A stretch of DNA of 64,000 bases from Arthrobacter_N sp051262515 (GCF_051262515.1 NZ_JBIMER010000006.1:1-64000); one strand, 5' to 3'; shown: positions 7,927 to 17,493, counted from the first letter of the stretch. Notes: generated by a model from the sequence alone, not told the origin. Translations and numbers: made by a program.

Positions 7927-8985
7927 ATGAAGAACACCAACACCTCGGCGAAAAGCTCACCGCACAAGCCGGCGCATAGCCCGGCGGGCAACTCAGCGCA
8001 CAATCCGTCGAACGGCCCGCGGCGGGTCCCGGCGAACTGCCCCGCGGACCGCATGGCCCGCGTCCGCAACCGGACGCTGCCCCGACCTGACGAGGACATT
8101 GAGGACCAGGGCCTCGGCTTCGACGTCGACACCCTGCTGCACCGCCGCAACGTCCTGCAGGCGTTCGGCCTCGGCACCGTGGCGTTCGGACTGGCGGCCT
8201 GCGGGGCGACGGGCACGACGTCGTCCTCGTCCTCCGCGACGGCGGGCGCATCCGGCGGCGAGATTCCCGACGAGACCGCCGGCCCGTATCCCGGGGACGG
8301 CTCCAACGGACCGGACGTGCTGGGGGAGAGCGGCATCGTGCGCAGCGACATCCGCACCAGCTTCGGCGAATCCACCACCACGGCCGAGGGCGTCCCGATG
8401 GCGCTCGAACTGACGATCACCGACCTCGCCAACGGCGGCGTCCCGTTCGCCGGCGTCGCCGTGTACGTCTGGCACTGCGACTGCGAAGGGCGCTATTCCA
8501 TGTACTCATCGGGCGTGGAGTCGGAGAACTACCTGCGCGGCGTCCAAATCGCGGACGACGACGGCAAAGTCACCTTCACCAGAGTCTTCCCCGCCTGCTA
8601 TCCCGGACGCTGGCCCCACATCCACTTCGAGGTCTACCCCGACCGCGATTCCATCACGGACGGGGCCAACGCGATCGCCACCTCGCAGGTCGCTCTCCCG
8701 CCTGGGGCGTGTGAAGTCGCCTACGCCACCGCGGGCTACGAATCCTCCGCCCGGACCCTCGCCGGAGTCACGCTGGAGTCGGACAACGTCTTCGGGGACG
8801 ACGGCGGCGCCAGCCAACTCGGCGCCACCACGGCCGGGACCGCCGACGGCTACACGGTCCGCCTCACCGCCGGTGTGGACACCACCCCGGCGCCGGTCGC
8901 AGGCGGCACGGGCGGGCCACCGGCCGGTGGAAAGGGTGCTCGGCCGGATCCCCGGGGACCCGGAACCGCCGGGGAAAACGGCTAG
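7927..8985 (+). CDS. Exported intradiol-dioxygenase-like lipoprotein
   Basis: A 352-residue protein. After a ~70-residue hydrophilic N-terminal extension comes a twin-arginine-like export signal with lipobox (HRRNVLQAFGLGTVAFGLAAC). The mature part resembles the beta fold of intradiol ring-cleavage dioxygenases: VYVWHCDCEGRYSMY and RWPHIHFEVYP carry the Tyr/Tyr/His/His set expected for iron binding. A GGGAGA seven bases before the ATG supports this start despite the odd extension. The C terminus is Gly/Pro-rich. Such secreted relatives are usually annotated as dioxygenases without known substrate. Confidence 0.8.
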   Translation: MKNTNTSAKSSPHKPAHSPAGNSAHNPSNGPRRVPANCPADRMARVRNRTLPRPDEDIEDQGLGFDVDTLLHRRNVLQAFGLGTVAFGLAACGATGTTSSSSSATAGASGGEIPDETAGPYPGDGSNGPDVLGESGIVRSDIRTSFGESTTTAEGVPMALELTITDLANGGVPFAGVAVYVWHCDCEGRYSMYSSGVESENYLRGVQIADDDGKVTFTRVFPACYPGRWPHIHFEVYPDRDSITDGANAIATSQVALPPGACEVAYATAGYESSARTLAGVTLESDNVFGDDGGASQLGATTAGTADGYTVRLTAGVDTTPAPVAGGTGGPPAGGKGARPDPRGPGTAGENG

Positions 8986-9117
8986 GAAGCGCATGCGGAA
9001 ACCGTGGCGCCAGCAGGCCGTTGTCGCGCCAGAATCCCGGGCGTAGCCTTAAGGCATCGAGGCCACGGCCGCGGGTTTCCTGCCCTCCGGCACGCGCCAG
9101 GTTTCTAAGGAATAACC

Positions 9118-10074
9118 ATGAAAACGCGTTCCCGGAAGGGAGCCCCGGATCATCTCGGCTCCATCGGTCTTCTCTTGGTTTCACTGCTTTTGTTCCCACT
9201 GTTCCTCGCCACGCCGGCCGCCGCCGCGGTCTCGGTGTCCCGGGCCGAACTCACGGGCACCTCCCTCCGGCTGGAAGGCACGGCCATCGCCAGCCGGACC
9301 ATCACGGTCGACGGCATCGCCATGGGCACGAGCGACGGGAAGGGCCGCTTCAAAATCGACCGATCGTCCTTCGTTGCCCCGGCCGACTGCACGGTGGACG
9401 TCAACGACGGCTCGGCCACGGCAACCTCGGCGCGACTCTCGGGATGCACCGTGCAAGGTAGCCCGCCGCCGAGCAGCCCGCCCCCGACCACCCAAACCGC
9501 GCTGTCCACGCTGGTGCTGAGCCAGACGACCGTGGTGGGTGGCAATCCGGTCACCGGTACGGTGACGCTCACGGCGGCCGCGCCCTCCGGCGGGTTCACC
9601 GTCTTCCTGAGCAGCAACAACACGACCGTCGCAACCGTTCCCCCGTCCGTGACCGTTGCGGGAGGAGCGACGAGGGCCAGCTTCGAAGTCGCCACGGTGG
9701 CCGTCACCAACAGCCAATCCTCGACCATCATCGCCACGGCCGAGGGTGTGACTCGTTCCTCGACGCTGACAGTCACGAACGAACAGAGCAGCACCACCGG
9801 AAGCGTTTCGCTGTCCCGTGGTGGAACCGGGTCGGGGCGCGTCACGTCGTCGCCCGCGGGCATCGACTGCATCTTCACCTCGAATGACACATCCGGCACC
9901 TGCAGCAACGCGTTCTTCCCTGCGGGCACGGAGGTCCGGCTGGAGGCGCGGGCCGCCGACGGATCGAAGTTCATCGGCTGGGAGGCAGAGAACAGCTGCC
10001 CCGACGCGCCGAAGGTCACCATCCTCGCCGGCATCGCACACATCTGCAGGCCCGCGTTCGTCGTGAACAACTAG
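9118..10074 (+). CDS. Secreted Ser/Thr-rich protein with Ig-like regions
   Basis: A 318-residue exported protein. A long basic n-region (MKTRSRKGAPDHLG) and hydrophobic core (LLLVSLLLFPLFLATPAAAA) form a Sec signal peptide with cleavage near residue 38. The mature part has a first beta-rich domain, a proline spacer (SPPPSSPPP), a second beta-sandwich-like domain rich in Val and Thr, and a C-terminal region with paired cysteines (DCIFTSNDTSGTCSNAF, NSCPDAP, HICRPAF) resembling bacterial Ig/IPT-like repeats. Probably extracellular or wall-associated; no enzyme motif. Function unknown. Confidence 0.7.
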   Translation: MKTRSRKGAPDHLGSIGLLLVSLLLFPLFLATPAAAAVSVSRAELTGTSLRLEGTAIASRTITVDGIAMGTSDGKGRFKIDRSSFVAPADCTVDVNDGSATATSARLSGCTVQGSPPPSSPPPTTQTALSTLVLSQTTVVGGNPVTGTVTLTAAAPSGGFTVFLSSNNTTVATVPPSVTVAGGATRASFEVATVAVTNSQSSTIIATAEGVTRSSTLTVTNEQSSTTGSVSLSRGGTGSGRVTSSPAGIDCIFTSNDTSGTCSNAFFPAGTEVRLEARAADGSKFIGWEAENSCPDAPKVTILAGIAHICRPAFVVNN

Positions 10075-10113
10075 GGGGAGGTGGAGAACCAGAGCGCCAT
10101 GGACAATTAGAGG

Positions 10114-10137
10114 GACGTGGACAACGACGTGGACAAC
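10114..10137. repeat. Short tandem repeat, two 12-bp units
   Basis: GACGTGGACAAC occurs twice in tandem, with two degenerate relatives just upstream (ATGGACAATTAG, GTGGAGAACCAG). It lies between two convergent genes. Probably slippage-derived; no function seen. Confidence 0.5.
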
Positions 10138-10153
10138 AGGGGGAAGCCGGAAC

Positions 10154-10789
10154 CTACTTGACGATCTCGCCGCTGGCGGCGTCGACCAAGACCTCGATCA
10201 TCTCCTCGCCGTCCGTGCCGAACTCGACCTTCCACACGACGACGTTGTCCTCGTCCTCGATCTCCGCCTTCAGGAGATCCTGGTCGGCGGCCTCGCCGCG
10301 GGCTGTCTCGAGAGCCTCGGCGAGCGGGACGGTGGCGGACCGGATCCGGTCCAACTCGCCGGCGTCCGTGTCCTCCGGCTCGCGAGCCCCGGGGTTCTGG
10401 CCCGAGGAGTCGACCTCGATCTGGAAGAGCTCTTCGCCGTCTAGGACCTCGAGTTCCCAGCGTCCGCCCCCGTTGTCCTTCCGCTCGATGCCGACCGCCT
10501 GGCCGCCGTCGGCCTCGACGGTCTCGATCGCGGTGGCGATCGCATCCCCTCCCTCGGCGCTCGCTGGCGCCGACGAGCTGGCGGATTCCGTCGCAGAGCC
10601 GGACGCCGATTCGGACGCGGACGCACTTGCGGGGCTCGAACTGTCCTGCGATGAAGGGGCGGCCGTGGGACCGCCTGCCGCACCGTCGTCGGCCGCGTCC
10701 GAACCGGTGTTGTTGCTGCAGCCCGCCAACAGGGCGACAGCCAGCGTTCCGCCTGCGACGGCGGCCAATGCCTTGCTATGAGTCGTCAT
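10154..10789 (-). CDS. PepSY domain lipoprotein
   Basis: A 211-residue lipoprotein: signal peptide with lipobox LLAGC at ~residue 22, then a ~60-residue Ser/Ala/Glu linker, then two PepSY-like halves (AIATAIETVEADGGQAVGIE and VPLAEALETARGEAADQDL, each followed by a beta-hairpin, ending VDAASGEIVK). PepSY domains are small periplasmic or surface modules thought to bind or inhibit peptidases. The ATG at 10789 is chosen because it starts the signal peptide. Convergent with the secreted protein upstream; the next gene on this strand starts 74 bases away. Confidence 0.85.
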   Translation of the reverse strand: MTTHSKALAAVAGGTLAVALLAGCSNNTGSDAADDGAAGGPTAAPSSQDSSSPASASASESASGSATESASSSAPASAEGGDAIATAIETVEADGGQAVGIERKDNGGGRWELEVLDGEELFQIEVDSSGQNPGAREPEDTDAGELDRIRSATVPLAEALETARGEAADQDLLKAEIEDEDNVVVWKVEFGTDGEEMIEVLVDAASGEIVK

Positions 10790-10863
10790 GAATCCGGAAT
10801 ACCACGGTCCAGGGCGTCGCAATAGGGGTGCGTGTCGTCGTCGAAGGCGGAAACGAATTCCGG

Positions 10864-11502
10864 TCAGTTGCCCTCGTGGTTCAGCGACGCGAGCTGGACC
10901 GGTTCCTGCCGACCGGCCCACGTTGCGGTCAGCGCCCAGTTGCCGCCGATGTGCCCTCCCAGGTACAGGACCCGGGACACGGACAGCACCAGGTCCCCGG
11001 AACGGACGACGGTGTGTTCGTCCTCGGTGACCGGGCTGCGGATTCCCATGCGCGGGGCGAGCGGGAGAACAGGTCCCAGGCTCTTGATCAGTACCGACGG
11101 CTGTCGGACCTCCGTGCCGCCGTTGACCTCGGTGACTTCCTGCGCCTGCGGCTGGCCCGCCACCATAGCGCCCACCAGTGCGGCGATGTATACGTGGTCG
11201 CCGCACCCGTCGTAGACCCATCGCGGACCGAGAACGGAATGCTCCATGGTGCCCACGAGCCACTCCTCGGCGCAGTCCAGGGGAGCCGCCCGGTAGGTCA
11301 GCGGCAAGTGATAGACCGTGCCGTCCAGGGACATGAGGAACGTTTCGACGCCGACCTCGCCGTCGGGGTCGTCGAACCGGTAGGCGCCCACGCGAGCCAG
11401 CGACGCCAGATTGCCTCCCCGGAACCACGGCTGTGCCGGCAACCAGGCCGCGACGAGCTCACGCTTCGAGGGCCGCAGCTCGGCTTGGTGGATCAGTGCC
11501 AT
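10864..11502 (-). CDS. Solitary maltokinase N-terminal cap-like protein
   Basis: A 212-residue protein resembling the N-terminal cap domain of actinobacterial maltokinases, without any following kinase domain. Seen: FDDPDGEVGVETFLMSLDGT, LPLTYRAAPL and MEHSVLGPRWVYDGCGDHVY, typical of this cap. In maltokinase the cap precedes the kinase fold; free-standing versions exist but their role is not known. The ATG at 11502 starts the conserved sequence. Other trehalose/glucoside genes lie elsewhere in the window (GH13 at 30073, sugar importer at 39242), but this gene is not in an operon with them. Confidence 0.75.
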   Translation of the reverse strand: MALIHQAELRPSKRELVAAWLPAQPWFRGGNLASLARVGAYRFDDPDGEVGVETFLMSLDGTVYHLPLTYRAAPLDCAEEWLVGTMEHSVLGPRWVYDGCGDHVYIAALVGAMVAGQPQAQEVTEVNGGTEVRQPSVLIKSLGPVLPLAPRMGIRSPVTEDEHTVVRSGDLVLSVSRVLYLGGHIGGNWALTATWAGRQEPVQLASLNHEGN

Positions 11503-11848
11503 GTGACGAGTGTAGGTTCCCCAAGGCGTCCATGGGGGAGTCCGCGGGATCGTATGCGTGCCGTTCCGGAGCCATGAGGGGCGAGTACTGAGGGCGGGGC
11601 CGCTCGGAAGTCCGGCCGGGCCCATTCGTCCCAGCACTCGCCCCGGAACTCGTCCTAAGCCGTGCCCTTCGTGAGCGGTTTTGAACTGTCCTGAGCGAGT
11701 TTGAGCGCACCGCGGTGGGCTGACAAGGGGGTTTGCGCGGGCGGTCCCGCAAAGCCGTTCACGACGGTACGGCGGCGGCGCGCGATACGGCGGCGGCACC
11801 TGGCACGGCGGCGGCGGGGGCCAACCCCGCGGCGGGCAGAATGGACGG

Positions 11849-14500
11849 GTGACTCCCGCCCCGCAGGACCCCGCGCACAGTGCACCGTTCGACCTCCCCT
11901 CCATCGGCGCCGGCCTGACCTTCGCCGCGTCCCTGAACGACCTCGCCGCGGCACTGGGCGCGGGCGGGGAGGCGGGCACCGCCGTCGTGCAGGCACCGCC
12001 CGGAACCGGCAAGACAACGCTCGTCCCGCCGCTCGTCGCGAATCTCGTCGCCGGGGCGCAATCGACGCAAACCTCCTCGCCGCGCCGAACCGTGAACCGC
12101 CCGCGCGTCGTCGTCACCCAACCGCGTCGCGTCGCCGCGCGCTCGGCGGCCCGGCGCCTCGCATCGCTGGACGGCACGCCGCTGAAGGACCGCGTCGGAT
12201 ACACCGTCCGCGGCGAGCGCCACGCAGGCCCGGACACGCTCGTCGAATTCGTCACCCCCGGCATCCTCCTGCGCCGCCTCCTCGCGGACCCCGGCCTCGA
12301 CGGCACTGCCGCGGTCATCATCGACGAGGTCCACGAGCGCGGCCTCGAGACCGACCTGCTCGTCGGGCTGCTCGGCGAGGTCCGCCAGCTCCGCGGGGAC
12401 CTCACGCTCCTGGCGATGTCCGCCACGCTCGACGCCCCGCGCTTCGCCGCGCTGATCGGAGCGCACGACGGCGCCGGCCCGGCCGCCGTCGTCGACTGCC
12501 CGTCCGCGCTGCACCCCTTGGACGTGCGGTGGGCGCCGGCGCCGGCGGCCCGGATGGACGAGCGCGGGGTGACGCGGGCGTTCCTGGACCACGTGGCGGA
12601 CACGGCCGCCGCGGCCCACGCAGGGGCGCTCGCCGAGGACGCCGACGTCGACGCACTGGTCTTCGTGCCCGGAGCGCGGGAGGTCTCCCACGTGGCGTCG
12701 CGGCTCCGCGGCCGGTCCGCCGGCACGGAGGTGTTGGAGCTTCACGGGCAGGTGGAGCCGGCGCTGCAGGACCGCGCCGTGTCCGGCCGCGGGTCCGGCG
12801 GCGCGCCGCGGATCATCGTGTCCACGTCGCTGGCGGAGTCGTCGCTGACCGTGCCGGGCGTGCGGCTGGTCATCGACTCCGGCCTCGCCCGCGAGCCCCG
12901 CCGCGACTCCACCCGCGGGATGTCCGGGCTGGTCACGGTGTCCTGCTCGCGCGCCTCCGCCGACCAGCGCGCCGGCCGCGCCGCCCGACAGGGGCCCGGA
13001 ACGGTGGTGCGCTGCTACGACCAGCGCACGTTCGGGGCCGCCCCCGCCCACCCGACGCCGGAGATCGCCGCCGCCGACCTGGCCGGCGCCGCGCTGATCC
13101 TGGCCTGTTGGGGAGCCCCCGGCGGCGAGGGCCTCGCGTTGCCCGACGCCCCTCCGGCCGCCGCGATGGCCGACGCCGTTGCCGTACTCGAGGCGCTCGG
13201 GGCGGTCGACGACGACGGGCGGGCCACCGCGCTCGGCCGTTCGTTGTCCCGCGTGCCCGCCGACCCCCGGCTGGCCCGCGCGCTGCTCGACGGGGCCACC
13301 GTCGTCGGCCGGCGGACCGCGGCCGAGGCCGTCGCTCTGGTCTCCGGCGACCTCCGCGCGCCCGGGGCGGACCTCACCCGACTGCTCGCGGGGCTGCGCT
13401 CCGGGCGGGAACCCGCGGCGCGGCGGTGGAAGGACGAGGCGAAGCGGCTGGAGGGGCTCGCGCGGCAGGAGGGGCCCGGCGTCGTCCCCGCCGAACCCGT
13501 CCCCGCGGGCGAGGCGGTGGGATTCGTGGTGGCGCTCGCGTTCCCCGGCTGGGTGGCGCGCCGCGTGGAGTCGAAGGCGGGGGAGAGCTACCTGCTCGCG
13601 TCCGGCACGCGCGCGGGCCTCCCGGCTGGAAGCCCGCTGGCCGGCCACGAATGGCTCGCCGTGGCCGAGGTGTCCCGCGCGCAGGGCCGCGACGCCGCCG
13701 GGACCGGCGCCGTGATCCGCGCCGCGGCCCCGCTGGAGGCCGACACCGCCGCGGCCGCCGCCGCCCATCTGCTCCACGAACGCGTGGAGGCGCGGTTCCG
13801 GCAGGGCAGGATCGCGGCACGGCGCGAACGCGTCCTCGGTGCGATCGTGCTGTCCTCGACGCCGGTGCGGCCGACGGCCGAAGAGGGGCGCGACGCCGTG
13901 GCCCGCGCCCTCGCGGAGGACGGGCTGGGCGTGATCGGATGGTCCGCAGACGCGGACGGGTTGCGGCGGCGCATGGCCCTGCTCCACCGCGAACTGGGCG
14001 ACCCGTGGCCGGACGTCTCCGAACCCGCGCTGCTGGCCCGCCTCGCCGACTGGCTCGCGCCGGAACTGGAGGCGCTCGCCGGCGGGAAGCCCGCCGGTGC
14101 CGTCCGGCTGGCGGATCCGTTGCGCCGGCTGCTGCCCTGGCCCGAGGCCGCGCGGCTCGCCGAACTGGCGCCGGAACGGCTGGAGGTGCCGAGCGGTTCA
14201 CGGGTGCGGATCGACTACCCGGACGTCGACGGCGACGGCAGGCCCGTGGTGGCCGTGAAGCTGCAGGAGTGCTTCGGGTGGGCGGACACGCCGCGCGTGG
14301 CGGATGGACGGGTGCCGCTGTTGTTCCACCTGCTTTCCCCGGGCGGGGCGCCGCTGGCGGTGACGGACGACCTGGCGTCGTTCTGGTCTGGGCCCTATGC
14401 GCAGGTGCGCGCCCAGATGCGCGGCCGCTATCCGAAACACCCCTGGCCGGAGGATCCGTGGACGGCGCCGGCGACGGCGCGCACCAAAAAGCGCATGTAA
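11849..14500 (+). CDS. hrpB: ATP-dependent RNA helicase HrpB
   Basis: An 883-residue DEAH-box (SF2) helicase. Seen in order: Walker A APPGTGKTT (~residue 49), DEVH (~159), SAT within AMSATLDA, motif V in STSLAESSLTVPGVRLVIDS, and motif VI QRAGRAARQGPG. The helicase-associated and HrpB C-terminal regions follow to the end (YPKHPWPEDPW is the family's typical terminus). Length is slightly above the ~810-850 usual for HrpB. A GTG start is used. HrpB in other bacteria is an RNA helicase of unclear target; here it stands alone. Long open frames in the other five frames here are GC artefacts. Confidence 0.92.
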   Translation: MTPAPQDPAHSAPFDLPSIGAGLTFAASLNDLAAALGAGGEAGTAVVQAPPGTGKTTLVPPLVANLVAGAQSTQTSSPRRTVNRPRVVVTQPRRVAARSAARRLASLDGTPLKDRVGYTVRGERHAGPDTLVEFVTPGILLRRLLADPGLDGTAAVIIDEVHERGLETDLLVGLLGEVRQLRGDLTLLAMSATLDAPRFAALIGAHDGAGPAAVVDCPSALHPLDVRWAPAPAARMDERGVTRAFLDHVADTAAAAHAGALAEDADVDALVFVPGAREVSHVASRLRGRSAGTEVLELHGQVEPALQDRAVSGRGSGGAPRIIVSTSLAESSLTVPGVRLVIDSGLAREPRRDSTRGMSGLVTVSCSRASADQRAGRAARQGPGTVVRCYDQRTFGAAPAHPTPEIAAADLAGAALILACWGAPGGEGLALPDAPPAAAMADAVAVLEALGAVDDDGRATALGRSLSRVPADPRLARALLDGATVVGRRTAAEAVALVSGDLRAPGADLTRLLAGLRSGREPAARRWKDEAKRLEGLARQEGPGVVPAEPVPAGEAVGFVVALAFPGWVARRVESKAGESYLLASGTRAGLPAGSPLAGHEWLAVAEVSRAQGRDAAGTGAVIRAAAPLEADTAAAAAAHLLHERVEARFRQGRIAARRERVLGAIVLSSTPVRPTAEEGRDAVARALAEDGLGVIGWSADADGLRRRMALLHRELGDPWPDVSEPALLARLADWLAPELEALAGGKPAGAVRLADPLRRLLPWPEAARLAELAPERLEVPSGSRVRIDYPDVDGDGRPVVAVKLQECFGWADTPRVADGRVPLLFHLLSPGGAPLAVTDDLASFWSGPYAQVRAQMRGRYPKHPWPEDPWTAPATARTKKRM

Positions 14501-14636
14501 GCGGCCAGTGGTGTGACGCACGTCTTATGACGCATCGGTTTCATTCCGTCGGGGGCCGTGGATAGGGTCGATGTGACGGCCATCGCATGACGGGCGACAC
14601 AGTGCTGTGGCGCCGACGACCAAGGGGACGCTGACC

Positions 14637-14915
14637 ATGAACGACATCCTGACCGAGGCACTCGGTTTGCTCGCGGACACCGACGCGGAGGACAGCGGCT
14701 CCGAGGCCCGCGGCCGGCGGGCACATGCCCGCGTGCTGGCGATGATCGAGATGGCGCGCGCGGCCGACGACACCCGCCGCGAGCAGCGGATCGCCAACCT
14801 CCTGCTCCTGGCACAGTTGGACAAAAAGGACTCCGGGTGGGCGCTCAAGGAGGCCCGCCGGCTCATCGCTGAGGGCGCCGGAGCGGAGACGGCGCCGGCG
14901 AAGGCCGCAGCCTGA
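14637..14915 (+). CDS. Small helical hypothetical protein
   Basis: A 92-residue, mostly alpha-helical charged protein (MNDILTEALGLLADTDAEDS at the start, ending GAGAETAPAKAAA). The ATG at 14637 has AGGGGAC upstream. It contains a leucine-rich central helix (IANLLLLAQLDKK) that could mediate self-association. No known domain. It stands 50 bases before another small gene on the same strand. Function unknown. Confidence 0.6.
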   Translation: MNDILTEALGLLADTDAEDSGSEARGRRAHARVLAMIEMARAADDTRREQRIANLLLLAQLDKKDSGWALKEARRLIAEGAGAETAPAKAAA

Positions 14916-14964
14916 GTCCAGCTCCGCATGCTTTGACCCGATCCGCCCATGGGAAGGTAAGACG

Positions 14965-15345
14965 ATGACCAACGAAATCCCCGACGCCACCGACCACGCG
15001 ATGGACGCCACCGAAGGCCGCCCCGACGAGGAGCTGTCCGGATTCGTCTCCGAAGACGACCGGCCCGAGCACAACATCGCCGACGAGCAGCAGGACGCCG
15101 CGCCGGACCCGGAGACGGAGAACAATCCAGGCGGCCTGGGTGCGGCGCCCGTCTCCGCAGGCTCGCCGGACGAGGATCCCGAAACCGTGGACGACCCCGA
15201 GGACCGCCTCGACGGGACACTGCGGAACATCGACGGGCTGGCACCCGGCACCGGTGTGCCGCCGGAGGACGTCTCCGAGTACTCCGACAGCAGCGAGAAC
15301 GAAGCGGGCCAGAGCGAAGCAAACCAGAACGAAGCCGGGGCCTGA
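14965..15345 (+). CDS. Acidic disordered hypothetical protein
   Basis: A 126-residue very acidic protein (Asp/Glu ~30 percent) with no cysteine, membrane segment or aromatic-rich core, e.g. ELSGFVSEDDRPEHNIADEQ and a Glu/Asn-rich tail. GGGAAGG precedes the ATG by about nine bases. Probably intrinsically disordered. Similar acidic small proteins appear at 47721-48050. Function unknown. Confidence 0.6.
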   Translation: MTNEIPDATDHAMDATEGRPDEELSGFVSEDDRPEHNIADEQQDAAPDPETENNPGGLGAAPVSAGSPDEDPETVDDPEDRLDGTLRNIDGLAPGTGVPPEDVSEYSDSSENEAGQSEANQNEAGA

Positions 15346-15381
15346 CCCTCCCGGCGCTCCGGTCGGCCCTCACGCCCGGCC

Positions 15382-16029
15382 CTACTGCCGGATGATGTGG
15401 CGCCGCCGGGCCACCGCGATGGCCGCCGTGCGGTTCTCGACGCCGAGCTTGGCGTAGATGTGTACCAGATGAGTCTTGACCGTGGCCTCCGAGACATACA
15501 GCCGCTTGGCGATCTGCCGGTTCGGCAGGCCCGTCGCGAGCAGCTCGAGCAGTTGTAGCTCCCGCGGGGTCAACGCCGGAGCCGGATTGCTGATCCGCCC
15601 CATCAGCAGCGCCGCGACCCGCGGAGCCAGTGCGGTCTGCCCCGCGGCGGCCGCCGCCACGGCCTGCCGGATCTGCTCCGGCGGCGCGTCCTTGAGCATG
15701 TAACCGCTCGCGCCGGCCTCCACGGCGGCGAGGATGTCCGCGTCGGTGTCGTACGTGGTCAGGATCAGCACGGCCGGCGCGGCCTCGAGCTTCCGGATCC
15801 TCGCCGTCGCGGCGACGCCGTCCATCCCCTCGCCCATCTGCAGGTCCATCAGCACGACGTCGACCGGCTCGCTCAACGCCATTTGGCGCTGGACCTCGGC
15901 GATCGCGGCCTCCCCGCCGCCGGCCTCGGAGGCCACGGTGACGCCCTCGAACTCCGTGAGCATGGCGCGCAACCCGGCGCGGACCACGGGGTGGTCGTCC
16001 ACGATCAGGACGCGGACCACCGCGCTCAC
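15382..16029 (-). CDS. NarL/LuxR-family response regulator
   Basis: A 215-residue response regulator. The receiver domain (1-125) shows the acidic pair in VLIVDDHPVVRAG, phospho-acceptor Asp62 in VVLMDLQM and the switch Lys in GYMLKDAP. The C-terminal LuxR-type DNA-binding domain has LTPRELQLLELLATGLPNRQ and VSEATVKTHLVHIYAKLG. It overlaps the upstream histidine kinase gene by 4 bases (GTGA), so the pair is co-translated. It probably controls the divergent ABC genes at 17627 onward; see the candidate operator at 17494-17531. Confidence 0.93.
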   Translation of the reverse strand: MSAVVRVLIVDDHPVVRAGLRAMLTEFEGVTVASEAGGGEAAIAEVQRQMALSEPVDVVLMDLQMGEGMDGVAATARIRKLEAAPAVLILTTYDTDADILAAVEAGASGYMLKDAPPEQIRQAVAAAAAGQTALAPRVAALLMGRISNPAPALTPRELQLLELLATGLPNRQIAKRLYVSEATVKTHLVHIYAKLGVENRTAAIAVARRRHIIRQ

Positions 16030-17459
16030 GAACCTCCCTCCACTGCCGCACCCGAGACGAGGGGGAGCCGCACGGCGACCACGGTGCCCTCGCCCGGAGC
16101 CGACTCGACGTTCAGGGTTCCGCCCAGGTAAGCGGCCCTGTCGCCCAGGGAGCGCAGGCCGAAGCCGCGCCCGTCGGTTCCGGGCGCCGCATCGGCGGCG
16201 CGGTCCGCCCCACCGCCGGGCCCGCCGAGGAACGCGGCCGGGTCGAAGCCCGCGCCGTCGTCGTACACGTCCAGCGTGACCTCGGTGCCGAGGGAGGCGA
16301 GGGTGACGACGGCGGTGCCCGCCCGGGCGTGCTCACGCACGTTGGCGAGGCTGGACTGCGCGGCGCGCAGCAGCGCGACGGCGAGCGGCGGGGGCAGCTC
16401 CGCGGGATCGCCGTCCAGCTCCAATCGACACGACAGGGGACTCCCGTGCGCGGCGGCCTGCGCCTCCGTCGCGCGGCATAGCCGGCGCAGGGCGTCCACC
16501 AACGAGGATTCCTCCAGTTGCGCCGACAAGCCGCGCACGAAACCGCGCGCCTCGGTCAGGTTGTCCGAGGCGGTCTGCCGCACCAGGGCCATCCGCTCGG
16601 CGGCCGCGGGTGCGTCGCCGTCCTCCAGCGAACGCTCCGCCGCCCGCGAAACCAGGACGATGCTGGAGAGGCCCTGGGCCAGGGTGTCGTGGATTTCCCG
16701 CGCCAGCCGTTCGCGCTCGGCCAGCACGCCGGCGTCGTGCTGGGTGGACGCCAACGCCGCGCGGGTGCGGCGCAGCTCGTCCGCCGAGCGCCGCTGGAAG
16801 TCCGCCTCCCGGTACAGGGCGCGGTAGGCGAGCCCCATCACGACGGCGAACGCGGCGCCGACCACGGGGCCGAGAACCGCGGCCAAAGGGGGGACGGGCA
16901 GGCCGCTGCCCGCCCACTGCGACGCGACGACGGCCGCCGTCATTACGGCGATCGCCGGCAGCGCCAACCGCAGCGGCAGCAGGTGCAGGTGCAGGAAAAA
17001 GAGCGGGAAGGCGAGCCAGGAGAAGTCGGGGCTTCCGGCGAGCAAGGCCGCCCAGATCAGCGTGACCACCAGGAGCCACGGGACGCCGAGGCGACGCGGA
17101 TTGAACGACGACGCCCCCTCCGCGAACCGCTTTTCGACCACCGTTCCCGCGACGTACACGCCCGCCAACAACAGGGCCGCGCCGGAGAACGCGTAGCGGG
17201 CAGGTGCGCCGCCGCCGAACACCGGGCCGCCGCCGAAACCGCCCCCGAAACCACTGCCGGCGTCCGCCTCCCCGAGGTGCAGTCGGAGGATCGCCACGGC
17301 CAGCAGGACCGCGAAGCCCAGGTGCAGGGCCACCCGAAGGGTCAGCAGGATCGCGGAGACTGAGGGTGCGGAGTTCGAGGATGCGGAGTTCTGGGGTGCG
17401 GAGTCCGGCGGCGTCGCGTCCGGCAACTCGGCGGCGTCTCGGGGTTCCACGGCAGGCAT
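16026..17459 (-). CDS. Sensor histidine kinase (HisKA_3 type)
   Basis: A 477-residue membrane sensor kinase. About five to six hydrophobic segments occupy residues 35-215 with a Gly-rich loop (FGGGFGGGPVFGGG) between the first two. The dimerisation box has the phosphorylated His257 in EREIHDTL-type context (RLAREIHDTLAQGLSSIVLV). The HATPase domain near the C terminus has LDVYDDGAGFDP and GRGFGLRSLGDRA. It lacks a large external sensor domain, so it likely senses the membrane or its ABC partner, as in LiaS/DesK-like systems. It is coupled to the response regulator and divergent from an ABC permease/ATPase. Confidence 0.92.
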   Translation of the reverse strand: MPAVEPRDAAELPDATPPDSAPQNSASSNSAPSVSAILLTLRVALHLGFAVLLAVAILRLHLGEADAGSGFGGGFGGGPVFGGGAPARYAFSGAALLLAGVYVAGTVVEKRFAEGASSFNPRRLGVPWLLVVTLIWAALLAGSPDFSWLAFPLFFLHLHLLPLRLALPAIAVMTAAVVASQWAGSGLPVPPLAAVLGPVVGAAFAVVMGLAYRALYREADFQRRSADELRRTRAALASTQHDAGVLAERERLAREIHDTLAQGLSSIVLVSRAAERSLEDGDAPAAAERMALVRQTASDNLTEARGFVRGLSAQLEESSLVDALRRLCRATEAQAAAHGSPLSCRLELDGDPAELPPPLAVALLRAAQSSLANVREHARAGTAVVTLASLGTEVTLDVYDDGAGFDPAAFLGGPGGGADRAADAAPGTDGRGFGLRSLGDRAAYLGGTLNVESAPGEGTVVAVRLPLVSGAAVEGGS

Positions 17460-17493
17460 TGTCCCAGCCTATGCCGCCTCGCAAGGGAGCGGA

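Noticed and set aside
10081..10140. CRISPR-like or minisatellite array between convergent genes
   Set aside because: Only two exact 12-base units without spacers; best explained as slippage.
11701..14565. A 954-codon plus-strand frame and long minus-strand frames over the same region
   Set aside because: They are alternate frames of hrpB, Arg/Pro/Ala-rich with no domain, caused by very high GC; hrpB carries all helicase motifs.
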